A DNA stretch of 64,000 nucleotides from Pristionchus mayeri (taxonomy: Eukaryota; Nematoda; Chromadorea; Rhabditida; Neodiplogasteridae): assembly GCA_036245805.1 (NCBI GenBank), contig BTRK01000002.1, positions 29,443,067 through 29,507,066 on the forward strand. Direction: 5' to 3'. Below the pieces are notes generated by a model that saw only the letters and a list, made by a program, of their open reading frames with translations, ran no database searches and was not told where the DNA came from. Shown piece after piece: positions 1 to 11,086 of this stretch (positions are counted from its first letter, which is position 1; every line of letters starts with the position of its first letter). The position numbers and the translations under genes are program-made.

Positions 1-470
1 GTTTGCTCGGAATGCAAGCGTTCGATCATTACTCGAAATACAGCTTCTTATCAGGGCACAACTATAATCGTGGATGTTATGGCACTGATGCACATCTATA
101 TTCTTCTCGCATTCTCCCCTGCACTCAGGCAAGAACTATGAATGCATCCTTACAGGAGTAACAAGACGCTTGGCTCTTTCATTACCATTGTCTTTCTTCC
201 CCAACGATAAGAGATTCTAAAACTTTCACCTTTTTATTGCTGTTCTTATCAGAGTTATCGCAACTAGGCCGATTGCCTGCCATGGACATAGGGAAAATTG
301 CTCAGGGAACGAGCGAGAGAGCGCGTGAGGCGAGAGAGTGACCCTCTCGTTTTCTATAACCGCGCGCGATTGCTGAGGCTCCTCTTTTTGAAAAATAAAA
401 GATAAAGTTAACTATATTTTTGATTTGCAGAAGATTCCTCTTTCCGTGCTTGCCCCGAATCGGAAATTAG
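1..470 (+). CDS. 3' end of a 7TM chemoreceptor (SRG-superfamily type), cut by window edge
   Basis: The last three exons of a receptor closely related to the complete gene at 7559-9422. Bases 1-12 end exon 8, exon 9 is 55-128 and exon 10 is 431-470. Exon 9 encodes the last membrane helix, with the motif MALMHIYILLAFSPALR. Both introns start with GC instead of GT (GCAAGC at 13, GCAAGA at 129), as in the paralogue. The stop TAG at 468-470 sits where the paralogue has GAG, so this copy lacks about 19 residues of the cytoplasmic tail. The 5' part lies outside the window, so it could be a working gene with a short tail or a decaying one. Class assignment rests on overall topology and the final LLLAFSPALR motif. 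Confidence 0.75.
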
Positions 471-623
471 AACTCTGTCAACACAGCTACTATCGTAGCC
501 AAGAGCAGTTCGCATCAAGCTAAATAAGTCACCAATCGCTTACAAAATCTCGATCATAGATTAGCCGCATCGACTGTTTTATAGATTGATATTTTACACT
601 CTCGATGTTCATGTTGATAGCAA

Positions 624-1141
624 GGGGGGGGGGTGACAAAAGCACAACGGCTCACCATTCGCTTGATATTCTAGCCAGTGATATCGTAATTGTTTCATTG
701 TTACAAGTATGTGCTGCACTACGCCACCCTGATTAGATCACCTAATTATTTGATTTCGAGATTCACTGATCCTCAACGTTCATGGTCCAAAATTGGGAAT
801 TTGAATGAAAATTGTAGCTAGGTAAATACAATGTTCCCTAATAAATCTATACCCATGGGTTAGAGTACTTACTGGGGTACTAGAATATCTATTGACTAGT
901 GCACTTTGTGTTTATCTAACCATGATTTTCCACTCAAATTCCCAAATTTGGCCCATGATACGTAGAGGATGAGTGAAACTCAAAATCAAATAATTGGATG
1001 ATTTAATCAGGGTGTTGTAGTGTAGCACATACTTGTAACAATGAAACAAATCCAACGTTTTTAGCTCAAATATTCAGCGAATGGTGATCCGTTGTGCTTT
1101 TGTAGGTTGTGTTTGTGTCACCCCCCCCCCCCCCCCCCCCC
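624..1141. mobile_element. Poly-G-ended inverted-repeat MITE, copy 1
   Basis: A full-length foldback: it begins with a G run followed by GTGACAAAA and ends with GTCAC and a C run of about 20. The arms match along most of their length (motif GGTCCAAAATTGGGAATTTG and its complement). Flanks GATAGCAA (616-623) and GATAACAA (1142-1149) look like an 8-bp target duplication with one change. The paralogous receptor 3' flank near 9545 lacks the element, so it is an insertion. No coding capacity. Related copies lie at 12218, 25633 and 27652. Confidence 0.85.
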
Positions 1142-2149
1142 GATAACAATGCTTATATGTTCGTGATAAATGTTACACAATGAACAGCACATTATTCAGT
1201 TTATTTGTGAGTATATATCCGAAAATGTTCCTCTTTGATACTAGGGATGGCTTCGCAAGTTCTCTCGTCATTCTATCAGGTTGGTAAGAAAGTAATGCTC
1301 TATTTTCAAATTTTCGATTCTGAGATATTCCGCCTTTTCATGCCGCTTGATTACCATATTGTTATATATGTTCGTTGAATGCTTGGATACTATTTCCATC
1401 GCGCGTTAGTTCAATCATTTCGAATAGGTATTGAGGCCTTAGGATGACGTCCAAAATACTGATTATGTTTTGGCCCATACATCTATGGAGAGGTGAAATA
1501 GGGTAAATATTATGTCACAGCTGAAAAGTACGACATATGCATATCACAGTTCAACATGTGTATCTAGTCCGCTGCGGAAGGCCTTTCAGAAAATACGCTG
1601 ATTTATGAACTTGGCCCTAACTGAACATCACCAGAAAAACTTGTTGAGACTGATTTACTAAATTTGTATCGCTGAATGCCGTGCACAAGTGTGCGGACCT
1701 AGCACAATGCGAGAACAGTTTACGGCAATGTTCTCTGCGGAGATTGATCTGACGATCCTCTATTCCGTGCACCTTAATGCGCGCGTAATGGAGAATAGTC
1801 AACTGGCACATGAGAAGACCTCGAACGAATGTATTCAAGCTACCGAGATTCCTATCCTTCTGAATGTGGCTTCGAAGCGCCCATCTTTCGGATGCGCTCT
1901 AGGTTTCTGGTGGTAGAAACAAAGACCGATTTCTCTCAGTCCGGACGTCCCTATCCCGTATCACGCTTTTGGTACATAATAACGGTACATAATAACCGAG
2001 TTTTGAAAGCCGAGATTATGTGAGATGTCATACCGCCCTTGTACAGGTTTTAATAATGATTGTCGGAGAGGACTAGACATCGTCATTACTAGAAAACCTG
2101 ATTAACTGACATGAAACCTTGAATAGTAAGAGACCAATGGCCACTCGTC

Positions 2150-2419
2150 ATGATAGTGCTGTATGAAAGACACATATCTATTGAGCGGTGGGACAAAACA
2201 ATAATAAAATCAGTCTCAGTAATATATGCGCACCCTATATGTGAGAATGTTCAGCTGTTTTGCCCTAGAGAACACGAGTGGCGGAAAACATTTTTAGAAA
2301 AATGCGAAAATCTCACATTTGATAAACCTTGGATTTTCCGAACATCCAAAAGACATGATTCTATTAAAACATATGCATATATTGGCCTAGTGAATCCCTA
2401 CTATATTCCATCGAGTTAA
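2150..2419 (+). other. Unrecognised 89-codon ORF
   Basis: An ATG-to-stop frame of 89 codons with an unremarkable mixed composition. I recognise no family, and there is no flanking splice structure that would extend it convincingly. It lies just upstream of a LINE remnant and may be degraded transposon or gene sequence. Listed only because it is the longest open stretch in the 1.3 kb gap after the first receptor. Confidence 0.2.
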
Positions 2420-2439
2420 ACCTATCCCGATCAACCTAT

Positions 2440-2750
2440 CCCAATAGATTGAAAACGTTCACTCTTGAAACCCTTGAGTATCGCGCGCCTTATGGGATAT
2501 GTTCTATGTGTATGACTCCATTCATAATCACGTTCACCACGACTCTGCTGACTTGTACACAATCACTCCGCTCATTCGTGATTTGCGCTCCTCAAATAGT
2601 TTACGCATTTCTATTCCCTTCAGAGTGCCGGTCTCGATTTCAACTTATGCCAGTAGAGTCCTACCGCTCTGGAACACCCTCCCCGACCCATTAGTTATCT
2701 CACCTCGCCCCTTCTTCCGTAATCAAATAAGTATATCACGCCTCTCATGA
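2440..2750 (+). mobile_element. 3'-terminal remnant of a non-LTR retrotransposon ORF
   Basis: Two overlapping plus-strand frames together resemble the C-terminal tail after the reverse transcriptase domain of LINE elements: a segment like LETLEYRAPYG (compare the LE-RR motif), then, after a frameshift near 2500, a stretch ending in SRVLPLWNTLPDPLV, matching the common R-x-LWN-LP pattern. The remnant stops at the edge of the 2733-3900 palindrome. No catalytic domain remains. The call rests on motif resemblance. Confidence 0.5.
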
Positions 2751-3900
2751 GAGAATCGGGACAAATCGGCGTTTTCAGTTGACATTCAAATTTTCGAAAA
2801 TCTTTTTTATTATGGTTCCATTTACTACTTGTATAGACTAGACTAAAACTGAAGTTTCAGATTTTTGTCATGCTTCGCAGCTGCAGCAGGCTGCCGCAAA
2901 GTTGGATCGTTTAGACATAGTTTTCAATGTTTTTTATCAATAAAAGTGGTAATTTTTGAACACGAATGTGTTTTTATGATCAGATGAACCATTTTAGTGC
3001 AACTTGTTAATTTTTCACTTTTGCGACCTTTGCAGCAGAGGCAATTTATACAGGTGTTTAATTTCTTTCTCGCACACAGATTTTTCCCCCGACTCCAAAC
3101 TTTCCCAGTTTGTAGAGCTCGAAATTCTGTACCTATATGATTTTTCTCGGAATTTATCTCGACGGGTAAGGTACTTTCCCAGAGCCTTGAATACCTTTTA
3201 ATGGGCTGCACGAGTCACTATCTGGGAATTCGCAATCTCAGGTCCGCCAGTTCGAATCCCGGCAAGTACACAGCTGTTTTTGCTGTACTCGAAATAACTC
3301 GAATATGTTGAGGAAGTAAGTATGGAACAAAAATGCATGAATAATCAGTGGAAAGCAAATGGCAAAAACAGCTGTGTACTTGCCGGGATTCGAACTGGCG
3401 GTCCTGAGATTACGAATTCAAAGGTGGTGACTCGTGCAGCCCATTAGAATGTATTTAAGGCTCTGGGAAAGTACCTTACCCGTCGAGATAAATTCCGAAA
3501 AAAATCATGTAGGTACAGAATTTCGAGCTCTACAAACTGGGAAAGTTTGGAGTGGGGGAAAAATCTGTGTGCGAATAAGAAATTAAAAACCTTTATGACT
3601 GCCTCTGCTGCAAAGGTCGTAAAAGTGAAAAATGAACAAGTTGCACTAAAATGGTTCACCTGATCATAAAAACACATTCGTGTTCAAAAATCACCACTTT
3701 TATTAGTGAGAACCTCAAAAACCACTTCCACACATCCCAGCTTTGCAGCAGCCTGCTGCAGCTGCGGAATCCAATAGGGTCGAAACAATTTTGGGGAGTC
3801 TTCTTCGACCCAATACCGATGTAAAAAACAAAAGAACTTGAAAATTTTATTTTTTCAATGTCAACTCGTTGTCCCGATTCTCTCATGAGAGGCATGATAT
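2733..3900. repeat. 1.2 kb palindromic foldback carrying tRNA-like arms
   Basis: Left-end sequence ATATCACGCCTCTCATGAG is matched by CTCATGAGAGGCATGATAT at the right end, and the arms pair nearly throughout, with the centre near 3320. Each arm carries a tRNA-like block with a B-box (AGTTCGAATCCCGGC) near 3250 on the plus strand and near 3385 on the minus strand. Matching small frames occur in both arms. It replaces what would be the 5' part of the receptor remnant at 4259. Confidence 0.8.
3196..3278 (+). repeat. tRNA-derived SINE-like block (mirrored at 3358-3446, minus strand)
   Basis: A block with a good B-box (AGTTCGAATCCCGG) and an upstream GGGCTGCACGAGTCAC segment that could be a weak A-box. 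The mirror copy on the minus strand is more complete. It does not fold into a clean cloverleaf by eye, so I call it a tRNA-derived SINE-like sequence rather than a tRNA gene. Confidence 0.4.
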
Positions 3901-4258
3901 CCCCCGACCTTGTCCTATCTTCCTCACGAATACGATTGTAACACGTAACTGCCACATGCCACCACCATCCCCAGCTTCACCCAAAGCAAAGCTAAGAGAA
4001 CTACTGAAATAGTACGTTGTTGACTTCATCGGGTATTTATTCGTAGGAAATAGGTTGTTCGCAGGTGTATTAAAAGTAATAGATTCCACCAAGTCCATTG
4101 AAGAATGCTTACACGATCGCCCAATGTTTCTGAACAGGGTCTCAACTCTAAGAGTCTTTTCAATTGCGGCGTCGCTTTGACTTAGACCACTCTCCAGATG
4201 AATTCAGAGGCAGTTTATAAAAAAGTAGTAAAGTACAAAATGTCGCGAATATTTTCAG

Positions 4259-4657
4259 ATTGCCATTCAAATCTTCCCCACTTCGCCTCTCACAAGTATC
4301 GCTCGTAGTGTGAGCAATATGAGGAACTTACATGGCATCAAGATACTTGTAATTATTATTTCAGGGGAACACGATAATTCTCGATGCGATGGCTCTCCTA
4401 CATATTTACCTTCTTCTCGCATTTTCGCCTGTGCTAAGGCGAAGTTTGATTAGATAATAGGTCACTGTAGCTTTGTTTTTTTCAGAAAGCATCTCTTTCC
4501 GTCGCTCTCAAACCGAACGATCAACGTGAACAATATCTCCGTCACTCTGCAAAGTCATTATCAAGCGCAGAGAATTGTCCATTTCGTAATGTTGTTTCCC
4601 AAACAAATATTCAATATACTATTAGTACTATTGGATGAGTGCTGTTGTAAATTATAA
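4259..4657 (+). pseudogene. 5'-truncated 7TM chemoreceptor (last three exons)
   Basis: Exons 4259-4309, 4365-4438 and 4486-4657 correspond to exons 8-10 of the receptors at 7559, 28613 and 30569, with open frames and phases that join. The TM7 exon reads LDAMALLHIYLLLAFSP. The last intron begins with GC (GCGAAG). The C-terminal tail is longer than in paralogues. Exons 1-7 are absent: the sequence to the left is unrelated and then palindrome, so the 5' end was probably lost. Confidence 0.75.
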
Positions 4658-4984
4658 TTTTACATTGAAATGTAAAGATTTGTATCTCAATAATTGTTTG
4701 CTTCAATGAAGAAACAATATTTTTAGATCAAATTTTGTGTTTTTTTTATCAAGAGTGAACTAAAAAAAGGACTTTCCGAAACGAACTGCGACCTCCGAAC
4801 TGAAATATTGTTCTCTTCAAAACTTGAACATTTCCTTTCGAACGAAGATGAAGTATATGTACTCGGATTGCATCAACATTAGTCATCTTCCAATTGATGC
4901 TCACAGCCGAATCAAGTTTTCAAATATATATTTTTTGTTCCAATTTATGGATACACGCTGTTTGGCTAAGATTCAATTGTACTA

Positions 4985-6105
4985 TTGGGGTGTCCGGAAA
5001 GTTCGTATAATGCTTCGGAAAAAAGTCAGTTCGCGATCAAATGCAGTGATTGCGCAATCTGTTTGTCAACAATGTATTGCATCATTCTGACGTTGAGTAG
5101 TGAGAGGATTTAATCAGTCTCCTAGTTGCTAGGAGACTGATTAAGTTGCATTGATTCTTGTGATGGACTCCCATCTCTACCTCCGAGCAGTTTTACTTCA
5201 TTACTACCGTCTTGGCCGATCCGTGAAGGAGGCCCACTCTGCCCTGGCCCAGTCGGAAGGAGCTGACGCCCCCCCCCATACCCTTCTGCTATAAGTGGTT
5301 TTCCCGCTTCAAGAAAGGGGAGTTTGGTCTCGATGATCAACCCCGCTATGGACGCCCTCCCTCCCTCGATCAGCCTCTCGTTCTCCGCACACTGAAGCGC
5401 AAGCCCATGGCCAGTGTGCGTGAGTTGAAGAAGGGAATTACTCAATCGTAGATCCAATCTTCGATGGGTCAATTCCATCATCGCTACAGATGAGAAGTGG
5501 ATCACGTACGATAACCCTGTGAGGAGACTGCATTGGGTGGATGCAGATGAGAAGCCCACGCCCATCCCGAAGAAGGAAAAGCACGGAAAGAAGGAACTCC
5601 TCTGCTTCTTCTTCTCAGTGCTCGGTCCCATCTACTGGGAGATCCTTGCCCCTGGCACCAGCATCAATGCCGACCTCTTCTCTGAACAACTGGAAGATTT
5701 CGCGATAAGAGTCCCTCCCAGACTCCTGAACCAGGGCAAAATTCTTCTTCTGATGGACAATGCTCGCCCACATCGAGCGAAGATGACCCAGAAGAAAATG
5801 GACGAGCTGAAGATCGAGAGGATTCCCCATCCACCGTATTCTCCCCATGCGACTACAACTGCTTCCGCTCTCTCTCTGACTTCTGCAAAGGAAAGAAGTT
5901 CAAGAATCGAGATGAAGTTGTGAGGGCTTTCGTGAACTGGGCGGTCTCGAAGAAACCCGCATTCTGGAAGAGAGGAATCGAGACCCTGCCCAATCGCTGG
6001 AGGGAGGTAGTGAGAAAGAAGGGGCATACATTGGTCACTGAAAATTGTAAAGCATTGAATAAAAAATGAAAACAAAAAATTATACGAACTTTCCGGACAC
6101 CCCAA
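4985..6105 (+). mobile_element. Complete but inactive mariner element
   Basis: Terminal inverted repeats start TTGGGGTGTCCGGAAAGTTC and end with the exact complement. TA dinucleotides flank both ends (4983-4984 and 6106-6107), the usual Tc1/mariner target duplication. The element is 1121 bp and holds one transposase pseudogene. A perfect 14-bp-stem hairpin lies at 5112-5143, before the coding region. Confidence 0.95.
5163..6069 (+). pseudogene. Mariner transposase pseudogene
   Basis: Reading across frames recovers mariner features: an N-terminal helix-turn-helix region (WFSRFKKGEFGLDDQPRYG), a first catalytic aspartate in IIATDEKWITYDNP, a second in MDNARPH, and then HPPYSP followed after a short gap by DYNCF, where the third aspartate of the mariner D,D34D triad would be. 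Lesions: a frameshift at the C run near 5270, a stop and apparent internal deletion near 5447-5460, and a deletion with frame change near 5846. A single-copy product cannot be catalytic. Confidence 0.9.
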
Positions 6106-6437
6106 TATAACATTTGTTGCATAGATTTCAGTATTATGTTATGCTTATGCTATTCGAGGAACGGTTCCTCGTTGAATACATGCAATTTCATTGTTTAAGA
6201 GTTCAAAGGCACAACATTCCTCAATAGGAAGGAGAATGCACGTTCCTTAGTGAAGTATCATTCTACGAATATTATGTCCCTGCAAGGATATTCGATTATT
6301 GTGACTATACGCTGCACTACCTACTAGACTGCAAATACATCACTTTAGGAAGTTGAATTGAAAAAAGAATTTGATATATCTATTGTTCTTTGGTTCATAC
6401 TTTGTTCAGTGTGACGAGGGCGTGATCTTAGCAATGT

Positions 6438-6490
6438 ACGCTTCAAGTGGCCCAGTGCCATTCGAGAGGCGAGTGAATCAGAGGCGCTAA
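6438..6490 (+). promoter_or_regulatory. Receptor-family upstream block (copy upstream of 7559)
   Basis: Contains CTTCAAGTGG followed by a segment ending in GAATCAGAG, matching in order the blocks upstream of the receptors at 28613, 30569 and 33568. It lies about 1.1 kb before the start codon. Function is inferred only from conservation between paralogues. Confidence 0.4.
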
Positions 6491-6765
6491 TTAGAAATCA
6501 AGTGATGAGAATAGAGCAACTTCCTACGCCCAAACGTGATTCTAGTGAAGAGCAGACATTTAAACGGGCGAAGCTACATTTCAGCTCATGAAGAGAGCGG
6601 AAATTTCAATTGCTTCGTTCGAGTAAAGAAATTGACTGAAGAATTCGGGAAAAGTATTCGGAAGACTTGCCTCAATAATTACTTGGAATATTGAAATTCC
6701 TCAGCAATTGCCATGGTAAAATATTCAACGTGATGATTGTCGGATCTTCGGTGATGGGTCAGATT

Positions 6766-6848
6766 CTACGCCGGATGAGAACTATGTCATCATGCCGTCT
6801 TTTGATCTATCAAAGGCGGCATGACGTCACAATTCTCATCCGACGTAG
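6766..6848. repeat. Short palindromic hairpin element
   Basis: An 83-bp inverted repeat: the left arm starts CTACGCCGGATGAGAA and the right arm ends with a matching TTCTCATCCGACGTAG. It is probably a very short MITE. No target duplication was identified. Confidence 0.6.
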
Positions 6849-7558
6849 TGCCATGGCTCAAGGTTGGAACTAAAAAATGAATTCGGCACTCTCGACAATG
6901 TTGATTACAGAACTTCGATAAAGGAACCGCCAATTGGAACTCCTTTTTTTTGGAACCGCAGTTTCGCACCCTCTTCTAATCTTGTATTTGATAAGTTAAG
7001 TGATCGACCTATCCACCAGGAATTCGAAATGATGACCTCTCTAAAGAACAGAAACGGCAGTTCTCAAACTAATAGATCCGAAATTGCAGTTTCCATTGGG
7101 CGGTTCCCAAAACCCCGTTCCAAATTTGAAATTGCAACGGGGTCAATGGCCGGATCTTCCATTTGCTGTATCATATGATAAAAATTTCCTGTAAATTTGA
7201 TTTGAAATAAAATGCATCCATAGATATACATGTTGAGGTGGCACGGTAGTGTAAAAAGTGTGGGATAGAAGATGCCGATGTATGAATCACAACCTCATCT
7301 TCAGAGTTAAGCGAAGGAAGAGCAGCCATTTCCACTGCTCATTACTCTGAATCTGAAGTACGTGAAATTCACCAACGCAAGCAAACACTTCCTCTTTCAG
7401 CTAAGCAGTTTTTGCTGTTTTCCAGCTTCATGTGATAGGCAAGAATGGCTCTTGTCGTATGACTCCTTTCAGAAGTTTTCAAAACATCTATCCCTTTGCT
7501 TATTGAGAACTTGTTTTTGCTCAGCAATTGTGTTCTACAAACTAGAAGCAAATCTCAG

Positions 7559-9422
7559 ATGGAAACAGCTCGAGCGGGGCAGTTGGAGCCATACTCGTTG
7601 CTCTTCTCTGTTAGTATCGCTGTGCCAACCATAGCCCTGTCGGCCTACTCCTATGTTCGGATCTACCGTATTCCCGAATATAAGGGAAGCCAATACTTGA
7701 GGCTCTACAGTTTCAAAGGAGTAGACGTGAGCGAATAGGCTATTATGCTCAGTAATTTTAAGTTCAGGATACCGTAATGTTTGCGCTGAGTGTGATCACG
7801 CACAAACTTCCCTTGCAACATTTCATGCACTCCTTCTATCAGGATTTCGGTTTGTATTTTTCAAACTTGTGCTGCATTTAGCATGAGTGCATAACTGACA
7901 ATGACTTCTTTCAGTTCATATAATAAAATTATTTATAATTTGCTACGTTAAGGACTCACCAATTCTACAATTATCGTCATTGGCAAATTTATCTTTTGGT
8001 TCGCCCTCTTTGCCCAGTTCGGATTCGGAATTTCGCTCTCCTTCAACAGACTGATTGCGATCGCGAGAATCGATCTTTACAATAAGGTTTGTTATTCTCG
8101 AAACAAAAACATACACTAATTAACGTTTAGTTCGACAAAAACTTCGCCAGAAACTCGCTCATTCTCATCTACCCCATACCGGCACTGCTAGCAATTCGAG
8201 TAGGATCGAATATCTTTTCTCGTAAATGAATTGCAATTTGCAGTACATTGTATGGACGCCCAATCTGATGGAATCAAGCGGCCTTTATGGTCCTGTGTTC
8301 ATTTCCACTACGAAAGGAGATGGGATTGCGTATGATGTACACAAAGATTTCGCGCATTTCCAAGAAAACATTAATTGAAAGAGCGTAGAAAAATGAAGAG
8401 CACCGGTAACTGTTAAGCTTGTACTGTACGCCATGATGGTATACTACGTTGCTACTTCACTCATCCAAGTCATCCTCAATGCCGCTTCTCTAGTGTACTA
8501 TGCAAGCAAGAAGAAAGTTGTTGCTGCTTTCATGAAGAGCAAGGCAAAGCGAACAACTGAAATTGTACGTCCAATTCCTTATATGGGAAAATCGCGAATA
8601 TTTAGGGTCTCTTCGCTACTACGTTTTGCAATTGTCTCGTTGCTGCAATATTCACGGTTCTGCAGGTAATGATCATTGTACTGCCATACACTATTGGGCA
8701 CTTCTTGGGGGAGGGTGACAAAACCGCAACGGAACGCCGTTTGCTGGGAAGTTGGCCTAGCTACTTAGGCGTTGCATAAGAGTGTAACCAGTATACGCTC
8801 CTCTACACTACCCTGTTTAGATCTTCTTACGAAGCGAACATGCATTTTACTCCGCATAGGGTTCATGGTAAAAATTTGGGAATTTGAGATAAAAATCATG
8901 ATTAGATAAGCCTAAAATGCCGCAACCAATGGCTACCCTGGCTACTGTATTAGATTACTTTCCGGGGTACTGGAATATCGATTGATGGGGGGTGGACCAA
9001 ATATCCAAGAAGTGCCCAATATTATCTATAATTGTTTCCAGGTAATCATCCAGTTCTACCCTCAATCTCCGCTCACTGGATTTGCTCGGAATGCAAGTGT
9101 TCGATCATTAATAGAAATGCAGCTTGTTCTCAGGGAACGACAATAATCGTGGACGTTATGGCACTGATGCACATCTACCTTCTTCTCGCGTTCTCCCCTG
9201 CACTCAGGCAAGAGTCCTTTATTCCTTCAGTTCTGTCCTTTAGTTCTTAGTTCTTATTTATTCCTTTAGCAAGAGATAACTGAATCATTAAGGAAATATG
9301 AAGTTAACGATAAATTGTATTACAGAAGATTTCTCTTTCCGTGTCTACCCCGAATCGGAACTGAGAACTCTGTCAATACAGCTACTGTCATAGCAAAGAT
9401 CAGTTCGCAGCAAGCTAAATAA
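7559..9422 (+). CDS. 7TM chemoreceptor (SRG-superfamily type), complete
   Basis: Ten exons: 7559-7726, 7768-7849, 7953-8086, 8131-8199, 8244-8336, 8418-8564, 8606-8665, 9042-9092, 9134-9207 and 9326-9422, giving 324 residues with all phases consistent. Seven hydrophobic segments are visible. Characteristic motifs are GSQYLRLYSFKGVD after TM1, FGISLSFNRLIAIAR after TM3 and LLLAFSPALR at the end of TM7. The start follows an acceptor (AATCTCAG|ATG), as expected for a spliced leader. Introns 8 and 9 begin with GC (GCAAGT, GCAAGA). Intron 7 contains an inverted-repeat element. The product is expected to be a chemosensory membrane receptor; the exact class is unresolved. Confidence 0.85.
8693..9021. 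repeat. Inverted-repeat element inside receptor intron 7
   Basis: ATTGGGCACTTCTTGG at the left is matched by CCAAGAAGTGCCCAAT at the right. Just inside the left end is GGGTGACAAAACCGCAACGG, related to the poly-G MITE termini, and the interior includes the shared AATTTGGGAATTTGA motif. The right poly-C end is missing, so it seems a rearranged or composite copy. It lies wholly within an intron. Confidence 0.65.
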
Positions 9423-11086
9423 GATATCCAGGAATATATTGAATGAAAGTTTTCGTGTTGAGTAATCGCCAACCGCTTCACAAATATCTACCATAGATTA
9501 GACGTATGTCCTGTTTAATAAACGGATGTTGTACACTCTTCATGTTCATGTTGATGCTTATGTGATCTTGATACATGTTGCCCAATGAAATGTACACGAT
9601 TAATCTTACCGGTGAACATTGATTCGAAAATGTTTCCTTTGAGATTCGGGATTGCTTTTCGAGAAATAGTTTTCTCGTCAAACTGCGTGCGCTCTCACCG
9701 ATTAGCGAGAAAGTACGAAGAATGACGAGAGTTCAGGTTAAGCCATCACTACTTGAGACCTGCATGTATCGCAGGGAAATAAAACTACACCCAGAAGTCT
9801 ACCACAGTAGACTTCGCAAAACTAATTTTTAGTCCCCGGTATACGCCCAGGTATTTCCCCCTGAGAGATGTAATACGCGTTTTCCAGGCAGCCGGATTAA
9901 GACACCAAAGTCTTAGATCGCTTCTTTTTCGCTAGAGTACAAATGGTTCATGATTTAAGGGAATAAAGGTTCCGATTCTCCTACGCTAGTATGTATGCTC
10001 TCGGGAGAGAAGGTCGGGCATATACCGTAAATCTTAGGGATCGTTAAGATTTACAGGTGTACTGATCAATTGTTCGCTTTAGACTGGTGATAAAATGGAA
10101 GGGTCGAAGCAATTAGGGAGGGGGATAATAGAAGAAGGGGAGGAGATTAGAGGTCAGAGAAGGAGAGGGAGGGTGGAAGGGAGATGGTGGGTGTGATACA
10201 TGTTGCGGAGATAGCTGGCTCAGTTGCATGTGCTCTTGTCCCTAGTACTTTTTTCTATGTGCTCTGTGTTTTTTCCACTCATGTCTCGTTCACCGGTAAC
10301 ATTTGCATTTAAGAACACGTTAACTCTGTCATAAACGAGACTGGGGGAATTATGTAGCGCAATTTTCTGCTGAGATTTTCGTTTTCCTTCCACGAGTGCA
10401 CTCTATATATGTTCGCCCCCTTTTGCGTTCAACTTCGACAGTACACTAGAGAACATGCGGGCTAAAATAGTAAATTGTTGCTGGGCCAATCTTAAATCTC
10501 ACATTCGCAAGAGTACAATACGCGAAAAGCGCTAGAGGGAAGATGACCATAATTGTCCGATTCCGGCGTGATCTATCTCTCTCATTCAAAACACATTTCG
10601 GACTTTCTAGTACGGTAAGGGCGTCCGTGCGATTTGATATATGTGCGCAGAATTGTATATTATTCCCTACGGCATCTGCTACTAGATAATAAGCCCCTTC
10701 CCGGCGAGCTCAGTTTTGTTTTTCAGATGAATCCATACTGTATTTTGTTTATTATTCTGGGATACTTCTGTATGGCCACCACACACCTGCCTTTCTTTCC
10801 AGATTCTTACGTGATCCATCTCTAAGCGCACCTGCCTCCGGGTCTTTGAATAATCCGTCATAACCAGGGCGTGTAATCCAATAACAAAGGGAGGTCGCGC
10901 GCAGAGGTCGTGCCCATAAACGAGATGTCACCCATTCATCAATACTAATCGTAATCTCCCTCCCTCTCAGTATTTGCTTCCCCAAGTCTCGTATCATTAC
11001 TTGTGACCACTCTGTTCCACCATTCCCCATACTTTCAATCATTCTTCGAAGACAATATTTATGTCAAGATATTTTAGCGCAGAGAC
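9423..11086. other. Intergenic stretch without a recognised gene
   Basis: The first 250 bases are the receptor 3' flank, which is paralogous to bases 471-1300 and useful as an empty-site comparison for the MITE at 624. A purine-rich tract lies at about 10116-10195. Short frames around 10634 and 10752-11042 have no recognisable domain or splice support. Confidence 0.5.

Noticed and set aside
5122..5631. 169-codon minus-strand frame in the mariner element
   Set aside because: Antisense to the transposase pseudogene; composition follows the coding strand, with no domain of its own.
10752..11042. 96-codon minus-strand frame before the zinc-finger gene
   Set aside because: No recognisable domain, no splice context and no paralogue in the window.
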